Shown here: positions 17,000 to 27,794 of the stretch, piece after piece | Numbering within the stretch: the stretch's first letter is position 1 | Layout: every line of letters starts with the position of its first letter | Source: Litchfieldia stipae | GTDB lineage: Bacteria; Bacillota; Bacilli; Bacillales; Bacillaceae_L | Assembly: GCF_014837155.1 (NCBI RefSeq) | Contig: NZ_JACYHA010000016.1 | Coordinates: forward strand, 1 to 64,000 | Length of the DNA: 64,000 nucleotides | Direction: 5' to 3' | Translations under genes and position numbers: made by a program | Notes under the pieces: generated by a model | What the model was told of the DNA's origin: nothing | Databases searched by the model: none | What the model saw: only the letters and a program-made list of their open reading frames with translations

Positions 17000-19981
17000 C
17001 TTACTTGCTTTTTTTATAACTTCATAAATTCTCTTACAGTTATTTGTATCGATGTTAGTAAAGATTAAATACTTCTTATCCTTTACCTCTTGCTTTTCTT
17101 GGAATCCGTTCGCAATATAACATTCGAGTGTTTCTAGAAGTTGTAGTTGTTCATGGACAATATCACCTAAAAATGTTTCTTCAACCGGCCTTAGAATTCC
17201 ATTTTTAAAGAATGAATCTCTGTCAAAGTGATAAAAAATAACAGGTTTTGACATATACGTAAAGTCAAAGGATACGCTAGAATAATCGGTGATCATTAAC
17301 GCATTATCCTTTAATAACGTCTGAACATTAACTTCCCCAAGCTCAACCACTCTAATTCTCTTAAGTTGCTTAAGTGCTTCAAAATTATCAATGAAGTGCT
17401 GCATTCGATAATGTGGATAAAAGTTTAGATACAAATCATGCTTATCAAGCATCTCGTGTAATTGCTCACTCATGAGTAAATCAACATACCGTTTAAAATA
17501 AACAGACGTTTCAAACTTCGTTTGGTCTGTTAACCATTCCCTCCAGGTCGGGATCAGCAATATCTCTCTCTTAGGACGATGTTCCTTTAACAAATAATCA
17601 AATCTAGATAATCCAACATCCTTCACTTCACTCGTGTTGTATCCAAATTTACGAACAACCATTTCCTTTTCTGCTTTTGAACTTACACAGAAAATATCAA
17701 AAGGATATTGATAATACTTCTTATGGTATTCCACATTTTTTCTACCTAATACACCATGTTGTAAGAAAATCTTAGTCGCTTTTCGATAAGATCTTAGTGT
17801 TGGCCCCTTAAATGGGATGAAATAATCAAGATCATGCGAGCCAATAAACGTACTAGCAAGTGACGTCATCTTCAAATGTTCAAAGGTCCCAAAATATAAC
17901 ACATTGCCTAATGACGATATATTTTTGACATCCCTTGATTCTGGATCAATTGCATAATAAATTGGTTTATCAGGAAAGTGTTCTCTACAGTATTTAAAGA
18001 AGTGATATCCTGTATCCTGAGCCGTATCTGGTCTTTCCCCAATAATCCAAATATCCTTGTTCCTTCTCTTAAACATATCGAAATAACGGCCAAAACGTAA
18101 ATAATTCATCATTTCCTTAGAATAGGACATGGTTTCAAGCTTGATATTTCCCATCGGCGTTAATGTTAAGAAATGAAGGGTATAATGCTGCTCATCTTCA
18201 CGAGGCTTTAAGACCCCCTTAGCCAAAGTATGGTCTTTGTAATATTTATATGATTGAAGGCCAAGCTTTCTTTCTCTTACGACCTTACCCATTTTTATTT
18301 GAATATAGAAATCTAAAATCTCTTTGTCATTACTTTTAATTAGACTAAGCTCTTGTAGCGGTATTTTCACATCATATCCCGCTAAATCATAGCGAAAGTG
18401 AGGATTAACGTGCTCGTTTGAAATCTGTTTATGAGGAAGAAGTGCTAGTTCTTTCCTAATTTCCTCACCTGTTTCTCTTGCTCTGATAATTAAATAACGC
18501 TCTAACGTGTCAGGCTCCGTAAGCTCAATTGTATCCAAATAAGCATAACCCGTTAAATGAAGCTCATGATTATTCATTTTGTATTGCTCTATATCTCTAA
18601 CTAAAGTCAGTTCATTTAACGTCATTGATAAGTATTTATTTCTTGTTGAGTATAAATACATTTGATAAACATTGTCATCTGTTTCTATGTTGTATCTTGA
18701 TTGATAAGCTAACTCCTTCGTTGCACCCTTTAATCGTATACGATGCAATTCTCCGTATATCTCCACTCCAACATATACATCCCAAAAAGTAGGCTCGAGT
18801 TCGAAATCTTGAATAAAGCTTAAATAATCAATCGAAAATTCAAAATTGATTCTATCATCAATATTCTTATCAGCTTCAAGGTTTACTTCGAATTTAGAAA
18901 TGATTCCAGAGTTTCGCTCCCGAAAAATCATATAGGTTTTGCTGACCATCGGAAGAATTTCATGAAGTCCTGTCATTTTACCTTGTAAAGAGAATTCATG
19001 CTGATTTAATTGTGATTGCAAATCTTTTAATTTCACAAATGAGCTTTTAATTTCAATTGATAATGAGTGTTTCTTTGTTTTATATGGGATTACTTTATAC
19101 GATTCTTTTTCACCAGGTAGAAAAATTGGGGTTACTCCCTCAATTGTAAACGTTTGTTCAAATTTAACCCGATAATTATGACCGCCTTCATTATTTCGTT
19201 CTGATAAATAAACATCCCATATTCCAGCTGTTAATTCTACCTTTTGTAAATCTAACTCTGAAAACCAGGTGTTCTCTCCACTCCAGCTGATCTGAAAAGA
19301 AAATTGGTTTTTTGACCTTCTATTTTTCACTAGTATACGTATATCGTTTTTAATGTTTTGTAAAAACTTCGTATCAGCCCATCCAGCAATTTTTAACTTA
19401 TTTTGATCCTGCTGGATTTCGGTTACATAATTGGGGAGTTCAGTCGTGCTTATCATTTCATTTGCAGTAAATAGTTTAAGTCCTAAATTCCCAGCTACGG
19501 TGATATACGGACTAATAACTGTCTCATTATACCATCTGTATTTCAGCTTTAAATCTGGAGACTCATTCTTTCCTGCCTCATATGCTAGCCGACATTCATT
19601 ACCTAAGCTTTGTACATTCGTTTTAATATAAAAAGCCCACTTTGTACCAGCATCCATATTATTAATTGTCGTTAATGGAATAAATGCTTGGATAGATCTA
19701 TCCTGGGCATGATCATCCTGTTTTTGAACAATGACATCAAATGAATACTCTTCCAATGAATCATCACTATTTCTTATAATTAGCTGAAACTCATCCATCG
19801 GGATCGACTTAGAGAGCTTCTTAGGAACATCACATGCTATTTCAACTACCATGTGATGTTCTTCAAACATCACATCCTTAGCGGAAAAGCGTGTATTATA
19901 TCGATCTTTTAAGAGGATATTATTTAACCTACGATAGATTTGTTTCAACTTCCTAACTATTTTCTTCATTAATGCCTTCAT
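16997..19981 (-). CDS. giant TagF-like CDP-glycerol glycerophosphotransferase with repeated N-terminal modules
   Basis: A 994-residue protein. The last 350 residues are a CDP-glycerol glycerophosphotransferase domain: WIIGERPD, IFLQHGVLGRKN with an active-site His, LIPTWREWL, FYPHYRMQHF and ITDYSSVSFDFTYMSKPVIFYHFD. The first 600 residues are unlike standard TagF. They appear to hold four beta-rich modules of about 100 residues (roughly 40-140, 187-280, 327-420, 467-575), sharing a pattern of L-x-L-x-G, then I-x-x-R-x-R-x-x-G, then W-D-x-Y or a similar strand. They may bind glycan or the growing polymer. The ATG chosen has GGAGGAAGAGG upstream. It converges on the teichoic acid operon. Confidence 0.85.
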   Translation of the reverse strand: MKALMKKIVRKLKQIYRRLNNILLKDRYNTRFSAKDVMFEEHHMVVEIACDVPKKLSKSIPMDEFQLIIRNSDDSLEEYSFDVIVQKQDDHAQDRSIQAFIPLTTINNMDAGTKWAFYIKTNVQSLGNECRLAYEAGKNESPDLKLKYRWYNETVISPYITVAGNLGLKLFTANEMISTTELPNYVTEIQQDQNKLKIAGWADTKFLQNIKNDIRILVKNRRSKNQFSFQISWSGENTWFSELDLQKVELTAGIWDVYLSERNNEGGHNYRVKFEQTFTIEGVTPIFLPGEKESYKVIPYKTKKHSLSIEIKSSFVKLKDLQSQLNQHEFSLQGKMTGLHEILPMVSKTYMIFRERNSGIISKFEVNLEADKNIDDRINFEFSIDYLSFIQDFELEPTFWDVYVGVEIYGELHRIRLKGATKELAYQSRYNIETDDNVYQMYLYSTRNKYLSMTLNELTLVRDIEQYKMNNHELHLTGYAYLDTIELTEPDTLERYLIIRARETGEEIRKELALLPHKQISNEHVNPHFRYDLAGYDVKIPLQELSLIKSNDKEILDFYIQIKMGKVVRERKLGLQSYKYYKDHTLAKGVLKPREDEQHYTLHFLTLTPMGNIKLETMSYSKEMMNYLRFGRYFDMFKRRNKDIWIIGERPDTAQDTGYHFFKYCREHFPDKPIYYAIDPESRDVKNISSLGNVLYFGTFEHLKMTSLASTFIGSHDLDYFIPFKGPTLRSYRKATKIFLQHGVLGRKNVEYHKKYYQYPFDIFCVSSKAEKEMVVRKFGYNTSEVKDVGLSRFDYLLKEHRPKREILLIPTWREWLTDQTKFETSVYFKRYVDLLMSEQLHEMLDKHDLYLNFYPHYRMQHFIDNFEALKQLKRIRVVELGEVNVQTLLKDNALMITDYSSVSFDFTYMSKPVIFYHFDRDSFFKNGILRPVEETFLGDIVHEQLQLLETLECYIANGFQEKQEVKDKKYLIFTNIDTNNCKRIYEVIKKASK

Positions 19982-20392
19982 TGAACTTCCTCTTCCTCCA
20001 TCCAAGGTGATACCAAATTGATTCGGATTGTTATAAAAAAATATGAATTTAAAGTAATACTAATATTAGCCTACACACTTAAATATTGCAATCATGTCGT
20101 GACTTATCTAGTGACATATAATCCAACTATTCCCAACACTGCAAAACTTCCGCGTTTTTCATTTTCTGCAATTTCCTAGAAAAAGTAAAATTATTTGTCG
20201 ATTACCTCTTAACATTTTGTCTAATCTTAGCGATAATAGACTATGAGGCTATAATTCTATTGGAGGTGAAAAGCTTAGAATAAATAAGAGTTTTCTGATC
20301 TTATCGTATTACTGCTAATGATTTGATAGTTATTGTTATGATTTTTATGGGTTTATGACCTGCCTGGATGCCCATTTTAAATGGGGGAATAC
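19982..20392. other. divergent intergenic region between the TagF-like and glucosaminidase genes
   Basis: About 410 bp without a gene. It must hold promoters for both flanking genes. On + a TATAAT occurs at 20250-20255 without a good -35 box. A GGAGGTGA ribosome-site-like sequence at 20262-20269 is not followed by an open frame of useful length. No repeat of families A or B is present. Confidence 0.5.
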
Positions 20393-23071
20393 ATGTTGAA
20401 AAAAATAAGAAAAATTAGTACCAGTTTGATGATTATTACACTCTTACTACAGTTTCTACCATCGATGACTGTATCAGCGGAAGAAAACACTACCTCAGAT
20501 GTTGAGAATATCTCTTTCATTTTCACTGAAGAGAATGATGAAATGGTTGCACTCTATCTAACTGCTTCTGTAGAAAGTGACGTCCTAACAATGATTAAAA
20601 AGGATACAGAAGTCATCGTGTTAGAAGAAGGATCACCCTTTTCTTTCGTTTCATACATAAGCAGCGATATGGGAGAACCGCTCACTGGGTATGTAAAGAG
20701 TGAACATCTTGTATCTGCACAAGTTGTTGAAGACAATACTGACTCTCTCTTGGTTGAACCTTCAGAAACTGAATCCAAAGAAATTGAGAGTATTGCTAAT
20801 ACAAATGAAGAAAATGTCGTAACAGAACCAGAGCCTGTTGAGGATATCATTACTCCATCTAACGAAGATGAAAATGTTAATGTGACAGAAGCTTCGTCAT
20901 TAACAGAATTAATAACAACCTCTGTAGAAATTGATAAGGCTCCGAAAACAACCAAGGCTAGCTCTAGTGTAGAATTACAAGGGATCGCACTTAAATCCCC
21001 TACAAATGTTTATGCTGACATGTCCACAAGTTCAAAGACTTTGAAAAGCTACGCTGCTGGAACGATTTTAAAATATAAGTCTCTCACAGATAATTGGTAT
21101 GAAGCCACTGTCTACTTAAATAACAAACCGACAATTGGTTATATCCATCTTAATGACGTCGAGACTTTAGATAATGAATCAATATCGTTACAGGGAATAG
21201 GATTGAGAAATCCTACAAATGTATATGCACAGGCATCCACAGAATCAAACGTTTTAAAATCCTATGCACAAGGACATATTTTAAAATATAAAACCTATAA
21301 CAATAATTATTATATAGCCACCGTATATTTAAATAACAAAGCAACCATTGGCTATATTCACAAAAATCATGTAGCAAATATCGAAGAAAATCAAAAAAAT
21401 CTCCGAGGTATTGGGTTGAAAAATCCAACCAAGGTATATTCTAAAGCAGCTACAAATGCTTCCGTTCTAAAATCTTATGCGACAGGTTCGATTTTACAAT
21501 ATCGTACGCTAGCAGATGGATGGTATGAAGCTACCGTATATCTAAATGGAAAAGCGACAACTGGTTACATCAATGCTAGTGATGTCGAAAACGAATTTGA
21601 TACGGTCACACCATATCGAGGAGTAGCACTCCTTTCGAAAACAAATGTCTATAAGAGTGCTTCAAAAAGCTCAGCCGCTTTAAAAGGCTATGATAAAGGT
21701 AGCATATTAATCTATCAATCTTTTACAAAAAATTGGTATAAAGCAACTGTTTATCTAAATGGAAAAGCGACAACTGGTTACATTAGCGCTGCTGATGTTC
21801 AAAATGCGGTGCAATCGCAAAAAAAAATACAGGGCTATGCAGCTAAGAGCCCTACTAACGTATATTCAAAAGCAACGACTTCTTCATCGGTTCTAGCATC
21901 CTATAACCTTGGTAGTTCCCTATCTTACAATACATTTGTAAACGGTTGGTATGAAATCTCAGTAACAATCAACGGGGCTAAAAAAACTGGATATATACAG
22001 CTAAATGATGTTAGTGAGACAAAACCGGTTGAACAAAGCTATTTGTACTTAGACTTAAGAAAGCCAGCAAATATCACTGCCAAAGATATTGAGCGATTCT
22101 TTGATAGCAGAAATCATTCTGATAGCCCATTAAGAAAACATGCTCAAAACTTTATCGATGCTCAAAACAAATATGGAGTTAATGCCTCATACCTAGTTGC
22201 TCATGCAATTTGGGAAACTGGCTGGAGTGGCTCAAACCTTAGAAATTATAAAAATAACCTTTATGGCTACGGTGCATATGATGTGTGTCCGTTCACATGT
22301 GGTTATTACTATCCAACAATAGACGATAGTATTAATTCAGTTGCCTATATGGTTAAGAATAATTATCTAACTCCAGGTGGCCCATTCTATGACACTGAAT
22401 TTGGAGCAACATTGATCGGAATGAACAAAAAGTATGCTACAGACCAGAATTGGAAAAATGGTATTTCTAGTTTGATGCAAAGCATGAAGGCTTATGACCA
22501 TAATTATTATTCAGGAAAAAATCCAGTTACTACAAATGGTTCAAATCCAGGAACATTTAGCCGTAATATTCCGGATGGAAAGCCTTATCCAACATCTGTT
22601 GTGATCGATTTCCCAGCTGGAATTACCGCGACACTAAATGTAAATGGTAATGTTCGCTATATCCCTTACATTAATCCAAGTTATTATGATTCTACGATTG
22701 TTGGAACAATTGCTAAGGGGCAAAAAATCACGATTCATGGCTATAATACAGATGTCAGAAATAATGGATCTAGATATTATGATGAGACCTATTATCGAAT
22801 CACTTACAACGGACAGCCAGCATTTATTTACGGTGGCAATATCAATATTGATAACTTGCTACAAGTGACAAATGTTACGACAACATTAAACATCAGAAAC
22901 CTTCCAAATGGAAATGAAGTGATTGGCTCCTTTAAAGCAGACAGCTTTATAAAAGCTGTCATAGCAAATGGAAAACCAGTCACAAAAGATGGATGGTATC
23001 AAGTGTTCCTACCTAACTCAAACAAAACTGGTTGGGTATCTGGTGACTATATTAAAGTGGTTGTTCGTTAA
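20393..23071 (+). CDS. secreted SH3-repeat N-acetylglucosaminidase (autolysin)
   Basis: An 892-residue exported wall hydrolase. Residues 1-29 are a signal peptide. A divergent SH3-like domain follows (about 40-110), then an acidic Ser/Thr/Glu-rich linker. Five near-identical bacterial SH3 modules of about 70 residues each begin with Q-G-I-x-L-K-x-P-T-N-V-Y patterns (about residues 190-545). The catalytic glucosaminidase domain (about 575-715) has ASYLVAHAIWETGWSGSNL with the catalytic Glu, and NLYGYGAYD. Two more SH3-like modules close the protein. It should cleave the GlcNAc-MurNAc linkage of peptidoglycan in growth or separation. The ATG used has GGGGGA close upstream; the frame begins four codons earlier. 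Confidence 0.88.
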   Translation: MLKKIRKISTSLMIITLLLQFLPSMTVSAEENTTSDVENISFIFTEENDEMVALYLTASVESDVLTMIKKDTEVIVLEEGSPFSFVSYISSDMGEPLTGYVKSEHLVSAQVVEDNTDSLLVEPSETESKEIESIANTNEENVVTEPEPVEDIITPSNEDENVNVTEASSLTELITTSVEIDKAPKTTKASSSVELQGIALKSPTNVYADMSTSSKTLKSYAAGTILKYKSLTDNWYEATVYLNNKPTIGYIHLNDVETLDNESISLQGIGLRNPTNVYAQASTESNVLKSYAQGHILKYKTYNNNYYIATVYLNNKATIGYIHKNHVANIEENQKNLRGIGLKNPTKVYSKAATNASVLKSYATGSILQYRTLADGWYEATVYLNGKATTGYINASDVENEFDTVTPYRGVALLSKTNVYKSASKSSAALKGYDKGSILIYQSFTKNWYKATVYLNGKATTGYISAADVQNAVQSQKKIQGYAAKSPTNVYSKATTSSSVLASYNLGSSLSYNTFVNGWYEISVTINGAKKTGYIQLNDVSETKPVEQSYLYLDLRKPANITAKDIERFFDSRNHSDSPLRKHAQNFIDAQNKYGVNASYLVAHAIWETGWSGSNLRNYKNNLYGYGAYDVCPFTCGYYYPTIDDSINSVAYMVKNNYLTPGGPFYDTEFGATLIGMNKKYATDQNWKNGISSLMQSMKAYDHNYYSGKNPVTTNGSNPGTFSRNIPDGKPYPTSVVIDFPAGITATLNVNGNVRYIPYINPSYYDSTIVGTIAKGQKITIHGYNTDVRNNGSRYYDETYYRITYNGQPAFIYGGNINIDNLLQVTNVTTTLNIRNLPNGNEVIGSFKADSFIKAVIANGKPVTKDGWYQVFLPNSNKTGWVSGDYIKVVVR

Positions 23072-23145
23072 TTTAAAACTATGAATCTATCTTCAAGAGG
23101 GGCTCTATGAGTCTCTCTTTTTATGGTTAAATGAGCCAGATCACA

Positions 23146-23180
23146 GTAAAAAGGGTAGCCATTTGGCTACCCTTTCCCAA
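23146..23180 (-). terminator. terminator of the subtilase gene (bidirectional stem)
   Basis: AAAGGGTAGCC pairs with GGCTACCCTTT around an AAAT loop, followed on the minus strand by TTTTTAC. It starts a few bases after the stop codon at 23187 and may also stop + transcripts from the glucosaminidase gene. Confidence 0.85.
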
Positions 23181-23186
23181 GTTTTC

Positions 23187-26100
23187 TTACTCTAAGATTC
23201 CTTTAATTTTCGCATATACACTAGCATTGATTGCTAATTCTCCACCGAATACCTTCACTAGAGATGGATCAGCATTTACTAGGTAATTTTCACTAACTGG
23301 GCGTAGTGATTCTCCAACTAATAGAATTCCTGCATCCTGCTTCGCTGCTAGAGCTGCACCAGAAAGACCATCTTGGAAACGATCTGATGTTGCCACATAC
23401 AACTTGTAAGTATCAGGTTTAGAGTACTTTAATACTTCAACGTTTGTATCAAACTTTGTTTGACCTGCAATACGTGTTACAGATGGTAAAGTTTTTGCAA
23501 CCTTTTCAGGTACTACAAGTTCTCCACCAATTACTAAAGTTTCTTTAACTCCTAAATCCTTCAAACTTGTCTTAGTAGCAGAAGGAACTTCTTTAGTGTT
23601 CACAAGTAAGATTGGTAGACCATTCTTACCAGCATATGATGCAATTGAAAGAGCATCCTGGAACTTCTCACCACTAACGATAATTGCTTCTTCAGTTCCC
23701 TTAGGTGCAACTTCTTTCGCAATTAAAGCTGCTGTATCGTATTGGTTGTTACCAGCAATACGCTCTACCTTTACGCCAAGAGCTTTAATCGCCGTTTCTA
23801 CTTCATCCTTAACCGCTAAGTGCCCACCTAAGATGATGACCTTTTTAGCGCCTAATCTTTCAATCTCAGCTTTTGTTACATTATCAAGTCTTTCACTACG
23901 AGTTAATAATAAAGGAGCATCATATTTCGTAGCAAGAGGTACACCGGCTAATGCATCCACAAACTTATCTCCACGAGCTAAAATCACAACGTCTGAAGAT
24001 TCCCACCCTTCTGCACTAATGATTGCAGATGTTTTATATAGGTTATCCCCAGCAATACGTGATACTTGCTCATCCTTATCAGATGTTGCACGGTGAACAA
24101 CGACTTCTTTCGTTGTTGTATTACCAGCTAAATCTACTAATTTTAATTCGAATGTGTTTTTCCCTGGATCTAAAGTCAGGTCTGTTTCTACCACTTTAGA
24201 GTACTTCTTCATTTGATCACTTGGTGCATTGTAGAATTCTTCACTGCCATCCACAAAGAAACGTAATTCATCAGCGTTATCTGCTAATGTTGCTTTTAGT
24301 TTCACTGATTTAGTAGAGTTTGTAACATAAGTCGGAACTTCTACATCTAGTGTTGGAAGTGTAGTATCTACTTGTACTAAACGGCTAATTGAAATTTCAT
24401 TTCCTGCATCGTCCTTCGCTCCAACGAAGAATTCTTGATCTCCATCTTCAAATATAAGCTTAGTAGCGAATTCATAATAATTTTCTGCTTTATTGAAAGT
24501 GAAATCAACCTTTTTGCCATTAACTGTAATTTCAACAATCTTAGTGTCATCTGTTACAGTTCCTGATACAGCTACTTCACTTGTATTTGATACAGAGAAC
24601 ACATCTGGAGTTATGATGTTAATTACAGGATGAGTTTTATCATTATCACCATTCACAATTGCATTTACGTCATTGCCTGCATAGTCCACTGCAACAACTG
24701 TTACAATTGTTCCAGCTTCAGGTTGACTCTTTAACTTATATTCTTTTGTATTTCCTGCTAAAGGAGTTTCTAGAACTGTTTTTCCATTTACTAGAATATC
24801 GATATATGCGACACCTGATCCATCTTTATCAGATGCATTGATCTTCACAGTGTCTTTTGACAAGCTCGCCGTTAATTCTGGATCAACTGTATCAATAATC
24901 ACAGGAACTTGTATCTTTTGCGCTTCTTTTCCAGGGTAGTCAATTGTAGATGCAAACTCATAGTAGTAAGTTCCATCAGCAACTAGCTTATTTTTCACTT
25001 TACCATCCCAGCTGTTAGCTGTATTGTACGTATACATCGGTCCACGAGCACCATCATAATAGTGTTTTCTCGTATTTTGATCTGATTTGATCGTACGTAA
25101 TTTGTTCTTTTCTTCATCTAAAATGTTATATTGAACCTCTTTTGCATTTCGTAAAAATGATAAGACAGGGACGATTTCATCCTGCTGACCATCTCCATTT
25201 GGTGAGATGGCAATTAATGATTTACTATAACTTTCATTAATTGGATCATACCCTAAATAATATCCTTCACCATCAACAAATCCAGCTACTGCATAGAATG
25301 ATTCTTCTCCGTCATAAATCATCTCATCAAGAACAGGAGCATCGTTCCAATCACCTTTGAATCCTACATAAGGAACAGTAAGAGTTGGGTTATTATCAGA
25401 AACATCTGTTAAAGTAACAAATCCTTCAACAAAATATCCATTTTCAAAGATTTCCTCTAGTGGTGCATTATAGAACCAATCAATTGCATTCTTTAAATCA
25501 ATTGTTACCTTAATATCTTTACTAGAGTTTGCAGGAACAGTCACTTGTTTTGTGCTAAATGAAATTGGATATTCTCCAATCCATGGAGCATTATTAGATA
25601 TTGTTCCATTCTTGTATACTCCTTGAGATTCAAGAGCATTGACACCATCATAAGCTAAATCTGTTTGTACATTTCCATCTACATTATAAGTTACTTGCTT
25701 ATTAGATAGGTTTTTAACATTTAATGTAAACGTTGCTGTATCACCAGTAATCTCTTTAAGAGCTACTTTTGCTTCATTTGTACTCTTCTCAGTAACAACT
25801 GCAGGAGTACTTAATGCTGCATGTAATTGCATTAGACCTGCACCTTGACGACGAGGTGAATATGCATTGTCAATTCCATAATAGTCATTATATAGGCCTT
25901 TATCTACAACTGGTGCACTAGTATTCATTAGGATATTTTTAGCTAGATTGATACGTTCTTTACCTTCTAAATTTGTTTCCTCTTCAACACGTTGTAGAAC
26001 GATAGCTGATCCACCAGAAACGTGTGGAGCTGCCATTGACGTACCACTCATTGAACCATATTTGTTGTCCTGCAATGTTGATAGAATATTTCCACCTGGT

Positions 26101-27794
26101 GCTGTGATTTCAGGCTTAAAGTCTAAGTTTGGAGTGACACCCCATGAAGTGAAATCAGACATTTGTCCAGCTAATGGATTGGCAGCAGTTGTCGTTTCAC
26201 CATTAAAGGTAATTGATACAACTTGACCGTTATCTATTGCTGCTTTCAGAGCATCACCATCGGTCTTTAACATAAATAATTGTGGGATTTTAATAGCTTC
26301 TTCTGACACCATATTCACATAACCATCTGTGTTATTGTAAATAATCACACCAGCCGCACCTGCAGCCTGTGCATTTAATGCTTTTAAAGTGAAATCATAT
26401 TGACCACGTTGAATTAACGCATATTTCCCTTTAAAGTCTTTACCAGCAAAATCCTCAGCTGTTCCACCTAAGCCTGCAGATAATACTTCAAATGTCTTTG
26501 AATCTACATCATTTGGATGTACACTGCTTGCAGACAAGAATGGAGCTAGTGCAATTTCGTTACCATCAAATGAATATGACATAGCATCTAAATCCATAAA
26601 GTTGTTCTCTAAAGATGCCACCTGTAATGAATCATAAGATAAGCCTGGTGAGCCAACTACTCCAATGTCTGGGTTTGATGAATATGGATTAGCATGTCCA
26701 TTTCCAAAATGTGCAGAGTTACCAGCAGAAATGGACATAAATACGCCATTTTCTACTGCTCTAGCAATTGCTTGCTGTTCTGGATCTTCAGCATCAACAA
26801 ATGATGCAGTTGAACCTAAACTCATGTTAAGAACATCCGCCCCTAAAATGATCGCATCATCAATTGCCTTAATATAAATATCTCCCCAAGTAGAAGCCAT
26901 ATTTGGATCGTTACCAAATACCTTTAATGCTAATAATTGTGCTTCAGGAGCAACTCCTTTAAGTCCACCCTTTTCTTCATCACCATTTGCCGCAACTGTC
27001 CCCGCTACATGCATTCCATGATGAGAAGCTTCAGGTCCTAAATCTAAAATTTCTTGGTTTTTATCCATATAGTTGTAACCATAAGGAACCTTGTACGTAT
27101 GATACTTACCAGGTAGATTATATTCAGAAGTGAGTGAAGCTACTTCTTTTTCAGTAAGTTCACCTTTAGAATTATCAGATAGAATCATATCCTTATGTCT
27201 AGGATCAATTCCAGTATCAATGATACCGACAATCATTCCTTCACCATCATAGCCAAAATCAGTCCAAGCTTTTTGAGCTTCGACGAGTTCTTTACTATAC
27301 TTCATATCTGGTTTATCAACAGGACGCTCGTACTCATTAACAACAGTAACATTAGCTACCCCTGTCAATTTTTTAATACCAGCTACCTTTCCGTATTCAA
27401 CCACACCACTAAATCCGTTAAATGCCGTCGTGAAATTTTCTTTGAACTCCATTTTTAGAGACTCAGCAGAAATTTTATCTTTTACGGCTTTTTGAGATTT
27501 AAGAATGTCTGTCTGTAATTTGTCCTTTTCATTCTCAGAAAGCTTACTGTATTTCACACCTTTTTTTGTTGCATATGTAATTGCTGGATCTCCTTTAACC
27601 TCGACAATTACACGAACTTTATCGGCTGGTTTGTACTTTTCTTTTTCAACATCTAATTTTAATTGTTGACCTGCTTTTTGAATTGTCTGTTTCGTATTCT
27701 GAGTCTCATGAATTGGTTTAACCGCAGCAAGAGCTGTGTTCGAAAAGGCAAGTAAAAAGACTAAAATAAGTGCTAGACTTCTTTTCAAATTCAA
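23187..27794 (-). CDS. Vpr-like S8 subtilase with PA domain and three cell-wall-binding repeats
   Basis: A 1535-residue secreted serine protease. Residues 1-23 are a signal peptide, followed by an I9-type propeptide (about 55-155). The catalytic domain has the triad Asp193 (IIDTGID), His262 (HGMHVAGT) and Ser586 (SGTSMAAPH), with the oxyanion Asn in SAGNS near 359. A protease-associated domain is inserted at about 440-530, as in Vpr. Fibronectin-like and other beta domains follow, and three cell-wall-binding type 2 repeats lie at about 1240-1535 (RIAGDNLY, RIAGNNQYDT, RIAGQTKFDT). It is almost twice the length of Vpr and is likely held in the wall by the C-terminal repeats. The TTG start has AGGAGGG at seven bases. 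Confidence 0.93.
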   Translation of the reverse strand: MNLKRSLALILVFLLAFSNTALAAVKPIHETQNTKQTIQKAGQQLKLDVEKEKYKPADKVRVIVEVKGDPAITYATKKGVKYSKLSENEKDKLQTDILKSQKAVKDKISAESLKMEFKENFTTAFNGFSGVVEYGKVAGIKKLTGVANVTVVNEYERPVDKPDMKYSKELVEAQKAWTDFGYDGEGMIVGIIDTGIDPRHKDMILSDNSKGELTEKEVASLTSEYNLPGKYHTYKVPYGYNYMDKNQEILDLGPEASHHGMHVAGTVAANGDEEKGGLKGVAPEAQLLALKVFGNDPNMASTWGDIYIKAIDDAIILGADVLNMSLGSTASFVDAEDPEQQAIARAVENGVFMSISAGNSAHFGNGHANPYSSNPDIGVVGSPGLSYDSLQVASLENNFMDLDAMSYSFDGNEIALAPFLSASSVHPNDVDSKTFEVLSAGLGGTAEDFAGKDFKGKYALIQRGQYDFTLKALNAQAAGAAGVIIYNNTDGYVNMVSEEAIKIPQLFMLKTDGDALKAAIDNGQVVSITFNGETTTAANPLAGQMSDFTSWGVTPNLDFKPEITAPGGNILSTLQDNKYGSMSGTSMAAPHVSGGSAIVLQRVEEETNLEGKERINLAKNILMNTSAPVVDKGLYNDYYGIDNAYSPRRQGAGLMQLHAALSTPAVVTEKSTNEAKVALKEITGDTATFTLNVKNLSNKQVTYNVDGNVQTDLAYDGVNALESQGVYKNGTISNNAPWIGEYPISFSTKQVTVPANSSKDIKVTIDLKNAIDWFYNAPLEEIFENGYFVEGFVTLTDVSDNNPTLTVPYVGFKGDWNDAPVLDEMIYDGEESFYAVAGFVDGEGYYLGYDPINESYSKSLIAISPNGDGQQDEIVPVLSFLRNAKEVQYNILDEEKNKLRTIKSDQNTRKHYYDGARGPMYTYNTANSWDGKVKNKLVADGTYYYEFASTIDYPGKEAQKIQVPVIIDTVDPELTASLSKDTVKINASDKDGSGVAYIDILVNGKTVLETPLAGNTKEYKLKSQPEAGTIVTVVAVDYAGNDVNAIVNGDNDKTHPVINIITPDVFSVSNTSEVAVSGTVTDDTKIVEITVNGKKVDFTFNKAENYYEFATKLIFEDGDQEFFVGAKDDAGNEISISRLVQVDTTLPTLDVEVPTYVTNSTKSVKLKATLADNADELRFFVDGSEEFYNAPSDQMKKYSKVVETDLTLDPGKNTFELKLVDLAGNTTTKEVVVHRATSDKDEQVSRIAGDNLYKTSAIISAEGWESSDVVILARGDKFVDALAGVPLATKYDAPLLLTRSERLDNVTKAEIERLGAKKVIILGGHLAVKDEVETAIKALGVKVERIAGNNQYDTAALIAKEVAPKGTEEAIIVSGEKFQDALSIASYAGKNGLPILLVNTKEVPSATKTSLKDLGVKETLVIGGELVVPEKVAKTLPSVTRIAGQTKFDTNVEVLKYSKPDTYKLYVATSDRFQDGLSGAALAAKQDAGILLVGESLRPVSENYLVNADPSLVKVFGGELAINASVYAKIKGILE

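Noticed and set aside
20262-20290. GGAGGTGA upstream of the glucosaminidase gene as start site of a leader peptide
   Set aside because: No start codon at usable spacing followed by an open frame.
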